This document shows positions 17,161-25,708 of a stretch of DNA of 64,000 nt, in pieces. The translations under genes and the position numbers were made by a program. The DNA is from Planococcus sp. ISL-109. Its GTDB lineage: Bacteria; Bacillota; Bacilli; Bacillales_A; Planococcaceae. Below the pieces are notes generated by a model. That model did no database searches. It saw only the letters and a program-made list of their open reading frames with translations, and was not told the origin of the DNA. The DNA is taken from NCBI RefSeq assembly GCF_018613655.1, contig NZ_JAGGPW010000006.1:55871-119870 (forward strand), read 5' to 3'. Position 1 is the first letter of the stretch. The number at the start of each line of letters is the position of its first letter.

Positions 17161-18168
17161 TTATTGTCCTAGTCCGATTTCTTCCAGCAAAGTTGCAATC
17201 TCCTCTTTCTCAGTTTCGAGGAATTCGCTGTATTCTTCACTGTTCATGTACATTTCATTCCATCCGTACTTTTTGCGGACTTCCGCAAATTCGTCGGATT
17301 CACTTAGTTCCTGGAATTTTGCTTCATAGTAATCGACAGCTGCCTGGTCCATGTTCGGAGGCCCGAAGAATCCGCGCCAGTTGACGAAACTTTCATCGAT
17401 GCCTTGCTCGATCGCTGTCGGGAAATCAGAAAGCACTTCCCCTTCCATGCGCTCTTCGGCTGTGACACCAAGTACTTTGATATTGCCTGCACGCACTTGC
17501 TCGATTGTTTCCCCAACACCTGTCGAGAATACATCCACTGAACCGTTAAGAACTGCCGTCAAAGCGCCGCCTTCTTGGTCAGATACGTATTTAATTTGCG
17601 TCGGATCCACGCCTGCCGCTTTCGCAATGCGGACAAACTGCATATGGTCCATGCTTCCTGGAGCGGATGTGCCGATGACCGTTATACTCTGCGGATCGTC
17701 TTTCATTTGATCGAACAGATCATTCAAATCTTCAAACTCACTGTCTTCTCGTACAGCAAATGCACCGTAATCCGCGATCATATTAGCGATTGGAGTGAAA
17801 TCTTCATGACCGTATTCCGATTGGCCGTTAAGTGGAACGAACATCAACGGCGGCGAAGCAACGAACATGCTGTGCGGATCGCCTTCTTTCCCGTGGACGT
17901 AAGCCCATCCGATTGCTCCGCCTCCGCCTTCACGGTTAATGACCGTCATATTTTCATCGATGATGCCTGTTTCTCCGAATACACGTGCGACTTCACGTGC
18001 TGTTGTGTCCCATCCGCCGCCTGATCCGGCTGGTGCTACCATTTCAATTGTTTGGGACGGCTCGAAGCTGCCGCCTTCTCCGCCTGTGCTTGCCGTATCG
18101 TCAGATCCACACCCTGCGAATGCAAGAGCGCTTACAGTTATCATTGATGCAAAGACTGTTTTTTTCAT
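17161..18168 (-). CDS. tctC: Tricarboxylate-binding lipoprotein TctC
   Basis: A 335-residue Bug/TctC-family extracytoplasmic solute receptor. It has a lipoprotein signal with lipobox LAFAGC (C20) and then the binding fold, with the PAGSGGGWDTTAREVARVF ligand loop typical of the family. The protein is tethered outside the membrane and feeds TctBA. The actual ligand (citrate, other carboxylate or aromatic acid) cannot be read from the sequence. It is first in the operon tctC-tctB-tctA-(SLC13 pseudogene). Confidence 0.93.
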   Translation of the reverse strand: MKKTVFASMITVSALAFAGCGSDDTASTGGEGGSFEPSQTIEMVAPAGSGGGWDTTAREVARVFGETGIIDENMTVINREGGGGAIGWAYVHGKEGDPHSMFVASPPLMFVPLNGQSEYGHEDFTPIANMIADYGAFAVREDSEFEDLNDLFDQMKDDPQSITVIGTSAPGSMDHMQFVRIAKAAGVDPTQIKYVSDQEGGALTAVLNGSVDVFSTGVGETIEQVRAGNIKVLGVTAEERMEGEVLSDFPTAIEQGIDESFVNWRGFFGPPNMDQAAVDYYEAKFQELSESDEFAEVRKKYGWNEMYMNSEEYSEFLETEKEEIATLLEEIGLGQ

Positions 18169-18211
18169 TTTTGTTTTCCCCCTTAGTCTGATTATGTTTC
18201 TTATGTATCGA

Positions 18212-18248
18212 AGTATAACTCGGAATTTTCAGAATGTAACCGTTTGCA
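18212..18248 (-). promoter_or_regulatory. tctC promoter with cre-like site
   Basis: On the minus strand TTACAT (18239-18234) and TATACT (18217-18212) are 16 bp apart. TGTAACCGTTTGCA (18235-18248) matches the CcpA cre consensus TGWAANCGNTNWCA at all but one position and overlaps the -35, so glucose repression is likely. Confidence 0.6.
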
Positions 18249-18396
18249 AAATAAGGTGTATAAAGGTTTTTATGCACATTTTGTTCATAAAGTTCACAGG
18301 GAATGAGGAGGAAGAATATGTTTTGCTTATATTTCATTAATAGGAAGAGATAGGAAATTATGCTATTCTGTATAAATCAACAAGGAGGTTTTATTG

Positions 18397-18609
18397 ATGA
18401 AGCCTATACGGTCCATCTCTGCCGGCCAAATAATCGTTCTCCTTAGTATGGCTACTGTTATCGCTCTGTCTATCGCTTTTGCCGCACAGTCTCTTTTCAG
18501 TTATCTGGAAGTGACGCAAGCGGCTGATCAATGCTACGATTTGGGCGGTTTGCCCGTGATTGAAAAAAGCGGCTGGAGGATGACCCATTTCGAATGCAAT
18601 ACCGATTAA
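18397..18609 (+). CDS. Small membrane-anchored protein, function unknown
   Basis: A 70-residue protein with one hydrophobic segment (about residues 10-33, IIVLLSMATVIALSIAFAA) and an outside-facing tail. The tail has cysteines in DQCYDLGG and at HFECNTD, which could form a disulfide. The family was not recognised. AAGGAGG at 18382-18388 lies 8 nt before ATG 18397 (a TTG one codon earlier is less well placed). It is the only plus-strand gene in this part and stands alone before a bidirectional terminator. Confidence 0.65.
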   Translation: MKPIRSISAGQIIVLLSMATVIALSIAFAAQSLFSYLEVTQAADQCYDLGGLPVIEKSGWRMTHFECNTD

Positions 18610-18634
18610 TTCAGACGCACCCAAAAAACGCCAC

Positions 18635-18673
18635 AAAAAAGCAACTCCCTGTCTCTCAGGAAGTTGCTTTTTA
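18635..18673. terminator. Bidirectional terminator
   Basis: AAAAGCAACTcCCTG...CAGGaAGTTGCTTTT separates the small plus-strand gene from the end of the response regulator gene and works in both directions. Confidence 0.85.
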
Positions 18674-18699
18674 TGGTGCTGGCAATGTGATTCACCGCG

Positions 18700-19368
18700 T
18701 CATTTAACGAAATACTGCCGCTCTGGCCTGCCGACGATGCCGTAGCCGAGTTCTGCGTAACAATCGCCCGTTGAGACCAAGTATTCCAAGTATCTGCGGG
18801 CCGTCGTCCGGGAGGCGCCCATTTCTTCGCCCATTTTTTCCGCGGTGATGCCTTCTTTATATTGAGTTAATAGCTTCTGCACCTTCTGCATCGTCAGCGG
18901 GTCGATTCCTTTTACGACGGCCACATCTTTTTTTGCCGCTGTGACGCCGAATAGCTCATCCAAATACGTTTGGTCGACCGTCTCTTGCTGCGAGAGTCGC
19001 CCTGCATCTTTCCGGTATTTCTCGATGGTCGCAGTAAACTGTGCAAGCTCGGCGGGTTTCAGGATAATACCCTTCACTCCTTTGCGCAACGCCGTTTCAA
19101 TATACTCCCGCTCGTTGGCAGCCGATACCAAAATGATGTCGGTTTCCGGACTTTCTTTCCGCAGCTCATCAATCAGTTCGATTCCGAGCCCATCCGGCAT
19201 ATAATTATCCAACAGCACGAGATCTGGCTGGTGTTTTTTTACAGCTGACAGCGTCTCGCTGCAATCTTTCGCTTTCGCCAACAGCTCCACGCCTCCGATT
19301 TTCGCTAAAAACTTCTCATGCACTTGTGCTACTCGAAAATCATCTTCTGCAATAACCACCCGCAGCAT
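18700..19368 (-). CDS. CitB/DcuR-type response regulator
   Basis: 222 residues. The receiver domain is at 1-120 with the acidic pair ED near residue 9, phosphoacceptor D54 (LVLLDNYMPDG) and K near 103 (LKPAE). The C-terminal DNA-binding domain has a helix-turn-helix at about 170-200 (ITAEKMGEEMGASRTTARRYLEYL), typical of the CitB family. Its ATG overlaps the TGA of the sensor kinase gene (TGATG). With the tct operon next door, its likely targets are tctC and perhaps the SLC13 transporter gene. Confidence 0.9.
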   Translation of the reverse strand: MLRVVIAEDDFRVAQVHEKFLAKIGGVELLAKAKDCSETLSAVKKHQPDLVLLDNYMPDGLGIELIDELRKESPETDIILVSAANEREYIETALRKGVKGIILKPAELAQFTATIEKYRKDAGRLSQQETVDQTYLDELFGVTAAKKDVAVVKGIDPLTMQKVQKLLTQYKEGITAEKMGEEMGASRTTARRYLEYLVSTGDCYAELGYGIVGRPERQYFVK

Positions 19369-20960
19369 CACGCCACCTCCATTGATTTTTTCGGCAAGAA
19401 GACGCTGAACACAGTGCCGCGCTCCAGTGCTGAATCCACTTCAATCCAGCCGTTCAAGTCTTCGACCGCTTGTTTGACGATCGCCAACCCATACCCTCTG
19501 TCGACTTTTTCAAGTTTTGTGGAAAATCCTTGCACAAAAAGCTGGTCCAAATGCTCGGCTTGGATTCCCCGTCCGCTATCCTGCACTTCAATGACCAAGT
19601 CGTTGCCGATATCGGTGATGAAAAAGGATATTTTTTTCGTGCCGCTCGCCTCGACTTCTTCAATCGCGTTGTCGATCAAATTCCCAACGATATGAATCAC
19701 TTTCGATATATCGACATGAGGGGGCAACTGGGCGAGGGAACTGTTTTCGTCTACCGTTAATTCCACTTTTGCTTCGGACGCTTTTCCCATCTTGCCTAGC
19801 AGAATCGCCTGGACTTTTTTATCTTCGATATGATTCAGTGTATGCTTCGTCTGTTTTTCATGATGAACGGTTTCTTCTTGGATCAGCCGCACCGCTGCCT
19901 CGGTTTCCTCGAGTTGCAGCAAACCGGAAATGGCATACAGTTTATTGGCGTATTCATGGGTTTGTGCACGCAGGCTTTCCGAGTACTGCCTAATTTCCGA
20001 GAGCGTCTCGAGCACTTCCTGCACTTCTGTCTTTTCCCTGAACGTCGATACTGCACCGACCACATACCCGTCTGTCCTAATCGGCTTTTGGTTAACGATA
20101 AAGACCGTCCCACCAATCAGTATCTCTTTATTTCTCCACGAATGGCCGGTCGCCAGTGTTTCTTTCATCCGCAATTCCGGCAAAATATCGCCTATCGGCT
20201 TCTGCAAAAAGCTCTGATCCATCGTGAGCATCTTTTCTGCGGAACTGTTCAATTCGGTGATGCGCCCTTCATTGTCGATGGCGATGACCCCTTCAATAAT
20301 CGATGACAGCAACGCTTCCCTATCCTGATACAAGCGGGAAATTTCCCGCGGCTCCAGCCCCATCGTATCTTTTCGGATGTTTTTGGCCAGCAGGATGCTG
20401 CCCAAAATTCCGATGACGAGCGTCAACAATGCAAGCCCTAAGACATCCAAAATATTGCCGACAATGATTTCTTCAATGTCTTCAACCATATAGCCGACAG
20501 AGACCACGCCGATGACCCTGCCGTCCCCATCATAAATCGGGGCCTTGCCGCGCAAGCTTCTCCCGAGCGAGCCGAATGCTTCCGATACATACACTTTTCC
20601 GTCGATCAGTGCCTGATCATTGTCCCCGCCGACCATCCTCTCACCGATCTTGCTTGTATCCGGATGCGAATAACGGACACTGTCGGTATTGCCGATGACG
20701 ATGAATTCCGCCCCTACCTGCCTGCGCATATATTCAGCGAGCGGCTGAATTTGGAGCGATGGATTTTCGTCATCCATCGCCTCAACGATGGTCGGCATTG
20801 CTGAGATCCCGATTGCGGTTTCCTGTGCACGCTGGCCGATATTTTCCTTGATTTCGGCAATTTCCTGATAGCTCAAGATTCCGCCGAACACCACCGTCGT
20901 CAATAGCACGAGCGATGTGCTGAGTAAAATGATTTTTGTCTGTAGCGATAGTTTTTTCAT
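19368..20960 (-). CDS. CitA/DcuS-type sensor histidine kinase
   Basis: 530 residues. Transmembrane helix 1 is at about 8-30 and is followed by an extracellular Cache/PDC sensor domain to about 165. That domain holds the carboxylate-binding signature RYSHPDTSKIGE. Helix 2 is at about 170-192, a cytoplasmic PAS domain at about 210-310, an H-box (SLRAQTHEYANKL) near 330, and an HATPase with N-box HIVGNLIDNAIEEV and G-box DSGRGI. This layout is that of CitA/DcuS kinases, which sense citrate or C4-dicarboxylates outside the cell. Gene order kinase-regulator, overlapping stop and start, next to tctCBA, indicates control of carboxylate uptake. Confidence 0.92.
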   Translation of the reverse strand: MKKLSLQTKIILLSTSLVLLTTVVFGGILSYQEIAEIKENIGQRAQETAIGISAMPTIVEAMDDENPSLQIQPLAEYMRRQVGAEFIVIGNTDSVRYSHPDTSKIGERMVGGDNDQALIDGKVYVSEAFGSLGRSLRGKAPIYDGDGRVIGVVSVGYMVEDIEEIIVGNILDVLGLALLTLVIGILGSILLAKNIRKDTMGLEPREISRLYQDREALLSSIIEGVIAIDNEGRITELNSSAEKMLTMDQSFLQKPIGDILPELRMKETLATGHSWRNKEILIGGTVFIVNQKPIRTDGYVVGAVSTFREKTEVQEVLETLSEIRQYSESLRAQTHEYANKLYAISGLLQLEETEAAVRLIQEETVHHEKQTKHTLNHIEDKKVQAILLGKMGKASEAKVELTVDENSSLAQLPPHVDISKVIHIVGNLIDNAIEEVEASGTKKISFFITDIGNDLVIEVQDSGRGIQAEHLDQLFVQGFSTKLEKVDRGYGLAIVKQAVEDLNGWIEVDSALERGTVFSVFLPKKSMEVA

Positions 20961-21073
20961 CCCACTCGTCTCCTATGGTCCATTTTCATTAAATGTAGTC
21001 TACCATATCCCGAAACGGGCGGAAGAAAAAATTCTTTGAATCATCTAAAAATATCATTTCCGGCTGCTTTCAC

Positions 21074-21105
21074 AAAAAAACCTCTTCTCCACACGGAAGA
21101 AAAGG
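21074..21105 (-). terminator. Terminator after osmC-like gene
   Basis: CCTTTTCTTCC-gtgt-GGAGAAGAGG is followed by TTTTTTT on the minus strand. Confidence 0.8.
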
Positions 21106-21116
21106 CTTCTCAAGAA

Positions 21117-21563
21117 TTATGCTTTTGTAATGGTAGCCTCGAGTTCAACTTCGACATTGCCTTGGATGGCGCGGGTGATCATACAGGAAGATTCGGCTTT
21201 TTCCGCGAGCTTCCGGACAAGCTTGAATTCTTTCTCGCCCGCATCCGCCAAGAGTACGACTTGCGGCCGGTGGATGATCTTTTTGTAAGTGATCACCCCG
21301 TCTACCACTTCGACGATTCCTTCCGAATCCATCGTCAGCGACTCTTTTGGTAGCTTGCTGCGTTGCATCATCGCCGCAAGCGTAATGATATAACATGTCG
21401 CTGCCGCTCCGAGCAGCATCTCGTCGGGATTGGTCCCGACTCCCGGTCCGTCCATTTCAGGCGGAATCGATATTTGCGTCTTTAAATTTCCCGACTCGAT
21501 CACCCCGACATCGTTGCGGTCACCGGGCCAATCTGCTTTCAAGTGAAAACTATGTAACGCCAT
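21117..21563 (-). CDS. OsmC family peroxide-detoxifying protein
   Basis: 148 residues of the OsmC/Ohr superfamily, YhfA/SACOL1771-like subgroup. Two reactive cysteines are conserved: one in LLGAAATCYIITLAAMM near residue 57 and one in AESSCMITRAIQG near residue 126. Members reduce organic hydroperoxides with thiol cofactors. The gene is a single unit with its own terminator. GAGGAGGAAATAAA precedes the ATG. There is no visible link to the kinase gene upstream of it or the met operon. Confidence 0.88.
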   Translation of the reverse strand: MALHSFHLKADWPGDRNDVGVIESGNLKTQISIPPEMDGPGVGTNPDEMLLGAAATCYIITLAAMMQRSKLPKESLTMDSEGIVEVVDGVITYKKIIHRPQVVLLADAGEKEFKLVRKLAEKAESSCMITRAIQGNVEVELEATITKA

Positions 21564-21730
21564 TTTATTTCCTCCTCTTGTCTATTTCCAATCTCCCACG
21601 TCTTCCATACCCGGCCGGCATGGCGGTAACCGCTCCCGCCCGCATCGCACAAAGGGCGCTCAGCCGGTTGCGCGGCGCATTCGATCAATTGCGCTTCGGT
21701 CTTCGGCATGCGGTTCCAGTAAAACCTTGC
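21564..21730. other. GC-rich intergenic stretch
   Basis: Between the osmC-like start and the TIR element. A minus-strand frame here reads like coding sequence for about 45 codons (WNRMPKTEAQ...) but lacks a convincing start and stop. It may be the rest of a gene broken by the element. Nothing else was seen. Confidence 0.35.
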
Positions 21731-21923
21731 TATATAAGTTGAACTAATAAATTTCCACTGTAGATATTCCGCAAAACCACTCCGAGAAAAGCTTTGCTCA
21801 GCACGGTGGGAGCAGTACGGTTTTCTCCGTAGTTTTGCTCCATATCTGTTTGTTTGTTCGCAAATTTTTAGTGGTCAAGTAGTCGTGGTAATTCACTGAT
21901 ATTTCTTTAGTTCAACATATATA
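21731..21923. mobile_element. 193-bp MITE-like element with terminal inverted repeats
   Basis: The ends TATATAAGTTGAACTAA and TTAGTTCAACATATATA are inverted repeats with one mismatch over 17 bp. There is no coding capacity. One end (about 60 bp) recurs in inverted orientation at the left edge of the window. Flanking TA-rich bases could be a TA or TATA target duplication. Confidence 0.7.
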
Positions 21924-22046
21924 ACTGCAGATGGTGCCTGGCAGCGGCTCATTGAAATTAACTTTCCCTATTATTTCAGCCGAAAACAGACAGGGCAAGG
22001 AAAAAGGCCGCACATAGCGAAAGAGAGCTATTTTTACTCAAAGAAA

Positions 22047-22077
22047 TAGCCGAAGAAAAATGATTTTTCTCCGGCTT
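22047..22077 (-). terminator. Terminator of the met operon
   Basis: AGCCGGAGAAAAATCATTTTTCTTCGGCT is followed by ATTTCTTT on the minus strand. Confidence 0.8.
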
Positions 22078-22087
22078 GATTATTTTA

Positions 22088-22918
22088 TTATTCAGCCATC
22101 CACGCAGGTTTGCCGAAGCCTTCGAACTGTTCGTCGATGATCGCTTCAAACTCCTCAGATTCAACGATTTCGATCAAGTCGGCAGCCAGTTCACTATCTT
22201 CGTTCTCCGCTGAGACAGCGACTACGTTGCGGTATTCATCCGGCATGTCTTCAAGCGCCAGTGCGTCTAGCAAGTCCATATCAGCTGCCAGTGCAAAGTT
22301 GCCCGGAACAGCTGCAAGATCTGTTCCTTCGACAGCACGCGGCAATTGCCCCGCTTCAATCGGCTGGAACACCAAGTTCTTCGGATTTTCTGTCACGTCG
22401 CGCTCGGACGCCTTCAGCACTTCCGCTTCCGGATCAAGTTCAACGAGTCCTTGGTCCTGCAGCATCAACAGCGCGCGGGCTCCGTTTACCGGATCGTTCG
22501 GAATAGCGATCGTCGCACCGTCCGCAATCCCGTCGAACGAGTCGAACTCGTTTGAGTAAATGCCCATCGGCGCGGTCGGCACCGTGATCAACGCGCTCAA
22601 ATCCATATTGTTTTCCGCTTCGAAGTTCTCCAAGTAAATCGTGTGCTGGAATAAGTTCGCATCGATTTCCCCGTTATTCAACGCATTATTCGGCTGAATA
22701 TAATCGCTGAATTCGATTGTTTCGACGGTATAGCCTTTTTCTTCAAGTGCGGGGACGATCGCCGCGTTCAGCATGTCGCTGTAAGGTCCTGCTGTGGCGC
22801 CGAGCTTAATGTCTTTTGACTCGTTGCCGTTTTCTGCCGTATCTGTATTCGTTTCTTCTCCGCCGCAAGCGGCTAGTAGAAGCGTGCTCGCTGCTACAAC
22901 CCACGCAAATTTCTTCAT
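22088..22918 (-). CDS. metQ: Methionine-binding lipoprotein MetQ
   Basis: 276 residues. A lipoprotein signal with lipobox LLAAC (C18) precedes the NlpA/MetQ fold: IKLGATAGPYSDMLNAAIVPALEEKGYTV, then FSDYIQPNNALNNGEIDANLFQH with the typical methionine-pocket region. It captures D- or L-methionine outside the membrane for MetNI. Last gene of the operon, with only 12 bp after metI, and followed by a terminator. Confidence 0.95.
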   Translation of the reverse strand: MKKFAWVVAASTLLLAACGGEETNTDTAENGNESKDIKLGATAGPYSDMLNAAIVPALEEKGYTVETIEFSDYIQPNNALNNGEIDANLFQHTIYLENFEAENNMDLSALITVPTAPMGIYSNEFDSFDGIADGATIAIPNDPVNGARALLMLQDQGLVELDPEAEVLKASERDVTENPKNLVFQPIEAGQLPRAVEGTDLAAVPGNFALAADMDLLDALALEDMPDEYRNVVAVSAENEDSELAADLIEIVESEEFEAIIDEQFEGFGKPAWMAE

Positions 22919-22930
22919 GTCAATCTCCCC

Positions 22931-23602
22931 TTATCGTTTATCTAGTTTTTTAGCTGTAAAGTCGCCCGCCTGCTGGATCAGCTGGACGAGCACAATCAAA
23001 ATGACGACCGTGACGATCATGATCGTATTGTCGTACCGGTAATAGCCGAAGCGGATCGCCAAGTCGCCGATCCCACCGCCTCCGACAACGCCTGCCATGG
23101 CCGAGTAGGCGATCAAGCTGATGACTGTCAGCGTAATGCCTTGGATGAGGCTGGCCTTCGCTTCCGGCAGCAGCACATCCTTGATGATCATCCACGGCGT
23201 GGCACCGACGGCAACCGCCGCTTCGATGACGCCTTTATCGATATCCCGGAGTGCCGTTTCCACAATGCGTGCGAAGAACGGAATCGCCGCGACCGACAAG
23301 GAGACACTGGCTGCGACCGGCCCGATTGTGGTGCCGGTAATGGCTTGAGTCAATGGAATGAGCGCGACCAGCAAAATGATGAACGGAATCGACCGAACGA
23401 TGTTGACGACAAAACCGATCACCGAATTGACTGACCGGTTTTCCAAGAACAAACCGCGGTCTGTGATGAATAACAGAATGCCGAGTGGCAAGCCGACAAC
23501 TAAAGCGACACCGAGTGAAATGCCGATCATGACCAATGTCTGGTAAAACGCCACTTGAATCTCCGGCCAGAGATCGATTATTCTTTCCCATTCAATTCCC
23601 AT
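22931..23602 (-). CDS. metI: Methionine ABC transporter permease MetI
   Basis: A 223-residue permease with five to six helices. The coupling-helix EAA motif is visible in EAAVAVGATPWMIIKDVLLPEAKASLIQG near residues 130-160. It overlaps the 3' end of metN by 11 bp. In Bacillus the equivalent gene is metP. The assignment is secure from its place between metN and metQ. Confidence 0.95.
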   Translation of the reverse strand: MGIEWERIIDLWPEIQVAFYQTLVMIGISLGVALVVGLPLGILLFITDRGLFLENRSVNSVIGFVVNIVRSIPFIILLVALIPLTQAITGTTIGPVAASVSLSVAAIPFFARIVETALRDIDKGVIEAAVAVGATPWMIIKDVLLPEAKASLIQGITLTVISLIAYSAMAGVVGGGGIGDLAIRFGYYRYDNTIMIVTVVILIVLVQLIQQAGDFTAKKLDKR

Positions 23603-24605
23603 GATCCATCACCTCCACAATCGCTTCCCGCTGTTCTAAGTACACGATGGCTTGCTGGACTTCCGCTTGTCCGCCTTTCAGCTCCATCACAAAAATCCCA
23701 AGCGGCCGTTCTTGAATGTATTCAATCGCTCCGTGTAAAAAATTACCTTTGACCGGGTAGGTTTGCAACATATCGGAAATGATGCCTTCCCCGGCGACTG
23801 CCCCTTTAAACAACACTTTGATGATCGTTCCGTCGCATTTCTTCAAAGTTTCTTCCGGTACGTTGAACGACACGACACTTGAGATAAACTCTTTTGTCAA
23901 CGCCGTTTTCGGGTCGGCGAAAATATCGTAGACATTTCCTTCTTCGATGACGCGGCCGCCTTGCATGACCGCCATCCGGTCGCAGATTTCCTTGACGACG
24001 TTCATTTCGTGCGTAATCAGGACAATCGTGATGTTGAGCTTGCGGTTGATGTCTTTCAATAATCGCAGAATCGACAAGGTCGTGTTCGGGTCGAGCGCTG
24101 ACGTTGCTTCATCGCATAACAGCACAGCTGGTTCATTGGCGAGTGCACGGGCGATGCCGACGCGCTGCTTTTGCCCGCCGCTTAGCTGTGCCGGGTAGAC
24201 GCCCCGCTTATCCGTCAAGCCGACCATGTCCAACAATTCGTCGACACGCGGCCCGATCTTTTTGCTCGGTGTGCCGGCTGCACGCAGTGCGAACGCGATG
24301 TTTTCAGCGACCGTCTTTTGGCTGATCAAATAGAAATGCTGAAAGATCATGCCTATTTTCAGGCGTGCTTTCCGCAGCCCTTCGCCGCGCAGTTTCGTCA
24401 AATCCTGTCCCCCTACCGAGACAGTCCCGGCGGTTGGGCGTTCGAGCAAATTGATACAGCGGATGAGGGAACTTTTTCCGGCTCCGGAATAACCGACGAT
24501 GCCGAAAATTTCCCCGGTCTTCACTTCCAGGCTGACATCGTCTACACCTGTGACAGTGCCGTGCTTTGTTTGATAGGTTTTGCTCAGTTGTTCGATCTGA
24601 ATCAT
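23592..24605 (-). CDS. metN: Methionine ABC transporter ATPase MetN
   Basis: 337 residues. ABC domain 1-245 with Walker A GYSGAGKSS, signature [15 protein letters not shown] and Walker B VLLCDEATSALD. The C-terminal NIL domain (about 262-337) binds methionine and causes trans-inhibition in this family. ATG 24605 (MIQIEQLSKTY) follows GGGGGAG at a 9-nt spacing and is preferred over an upstream in-frame start inside the riboswitch terminator. First gene of metNIQ, controlled by the SAM riboswitch in its leader. Confidence 0.95.
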   Translation of the reverse strand: MIQIEQLSKTYQTKHGTVTGVDDVSLEVKTGEIFGIVGYSGAGKSSLIRCINLLERPTAGTVSVGGQDLTKLRGEGLRKARLKIGMIFQHFYLISQKTVAENIAFALRAAGTPSKKIGPRVDELLDMVGLTDKRGVYPAQLSGGQKQRVGIARALANEPAVLLCDEATSALDPNTTLSILRLLKDINRKLNITIVLITHEMNVVKEICDRMAVMQGGRVIEEGNVYDIFADPKTALTKEFISSVVSFNVPEETLKKCDGTIIKVLFKGAVAGEGIISDMLQTYPVKGNFLHGAIEYIQERPLGIFVMELKGGQAEVQQAIVYLEQREAIVEVMDHGN

Positions 24606-24628
24606 GCTGTCCACTCCCCCAGGCAAAT

Positions 24629-24661
24629 AAAAAATGTCTCTTTTATCAAAAAGAGACATCG
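24629..24661 (-). terminator. Riboswitch-controlled terminator
   Basis: AATGTCTCTTTT-atc-AAAAAGAGACAT forms a strong hairpin followed by TTTTTTAT on the minus strand, between the SAM aptamer and metN. It is the expression platform of the riboswitch. Confidence 0.9.
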
Positions 24662-24678
24662 AAAATTTAGAATTCCGA

Positions 24679-24780
24679 CTTATCTTTCAGAATGATTGCC
24701 ATTCTGCAGGACTTGGCACCTTCCCGCGTTGGGGGTTGCCGGACGTCATAGGGCCTTTACCCTCGGTCTCTCTTGATAAG
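24679..24780 (-). promoter_or_regulatory. SAM-I (S-box) riboswitch
   Basis: On the minus strand the S-box core is clear: CTTATCAAGAGAGACCGAGG, GGCCCTATGACGTCCGGCAACC, AAGGTGCCAAGTCCTGCAG and CTGAAAGATAAG, with P1 arms CTTATC/GATAAG. SAM binding should favour the terminator at 24629-24661 and shut off metNIQ. Confidence 0.96.
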
Positions 24781-24802
24781 CATACGTATTTGGTTGATTC
24801 CC

Positions 24803-24832
24803 ATCTTACGCGCCAGTATGGACACTTGTCAA
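24803..24832 (-). promoter_or_regulatory. met operon promoter
   Basis: TTGACA (24832-24827) and TAAGAT (24808-24803) are 18 bp apart on the minus strand, placing the start of the transcript just before the S-box. The -35 overlaps the stop codon of mtnU. Confidence 0.75.
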
Positions 24833-25623
24833 TGCAATTTTTCAAACTTTTTGTACAATTGAACGCGCCGATCGTCGAATACCGGAATACGCGTGCGCAC
24901 TTCGTCCACTTCTGAAAGATCGATGTCTGTATAAGCGATGCCTTCAGTATTGCCCATGTCCATACGTACTTCTCCCCACGGCGCGATGACCATCGAATGG
25001 CCACCGAACTCATTTTTCGGATCATGGCCGATGCGATTGGCGGCAATGATAAAGCATTGGTTCTCGATAGCGCGTGCCTGAAGCAGTATGCGCCAATGGT
25101 CGATGCGCGCAAGCGGCCATTCCGCTGGGACAAAAATCGCCTTCGCCCCGTTCAGTGCCTGTGCGCGCAGCCATTCCGGGAAGCGGATATCGTAGCAGAT
25201 AACTCCGCCGAACGTTTCGCCGTCGAGCTCAAATGTGCCGAGCGACTGCCCTTCCTCGAGGTGAATATGCTCGTCCATCAAACCGAAGCGGTGGGCTTTA
25301 TCGTACTCGGAAACGAGCACGCCCGTTTTGTCGACGACATACATCGTATTATAGAAACCGTCCTTTTTTTTCGTCGATACCGAGCCTCCGACAACATGAA
25401 CGCCGTGTTGTTTGGCGAACCGCTTCAGGAAGTCGACTGTCTTGCCATTCCCGTCCGCCAATTTCTCAAGCTCCGTCAGCGCATAGCCGGTGTTCCACAT
25501 TTCGGGCAAGACAATGACATCCGCCCCGTTTTCGGCCGCTTCTTCCAAGTATTCTGTTACGCGCTGAAAATTCGTTTCCGGTTCCCCGAACGCGATATCC
25601 ATCTGTACACAAGCGATTTTCAT
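24829..25623 (-). CDS. mtnU: Carbon-nitrogen hydrolase, probable omega-amidase
   Basis: A 264-residue nitrilase-superfamily enzyme with the catalytic triad E41 (LPEMWN), K109 (YDKAHRF) and C143 (VICYDIRFPE). It resembles YafV/MtnU, which hydrolyses alpha-ketoglutaramate or 2-oxosuccinamate, the by-product of glutamine transaminases. The gene is divergent from an mtnE-like aminotransferase gene with 85 bp between them, the expected partner in methionine salvage. Family membership is firm. The exact substrate is inferred. Confidence 0.82.
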   Translation of the reverse strand: MKIACVQMDIAFGEPETNFQRVTEYLEEAAENGADVIVLPEMWNTGYALTELEKLADGNGKTVDFLKRFAKQHGVHVVGGSVSTKKKDGFYNTMYVVDKTGVLVSEYDKAHRFGLMDEHIHLEEGQSLGTFELDGETFGGVICYDIRFPEWLRAQALNGAKAIFVPAEWPLARIDHWRILLQARAIENQCFIIAANRIGHDPKNEFGGHSMVIAPWGEVRMDMGNTEGIAYTDIDLSEVDEVRTRIPVFDDRRVQLYKKFEKLH

Positions 25624-25708
25624 ATTCTCTCCCCCTGTAGACAGTTTACGTTAAACTCTATAAGATTTGGGATAGATGTGCAATTTTTTAGAAAATGAGG
25701 AGGATTCC

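Noticed and set aside
21395-21742. A 115-codon plus-strand frame across the osmC-like start and the GC-rich gap
   Set aside because: It is antisense to the osmC-like gene and has no initiation signals; its content follows from the complementary coding strand.
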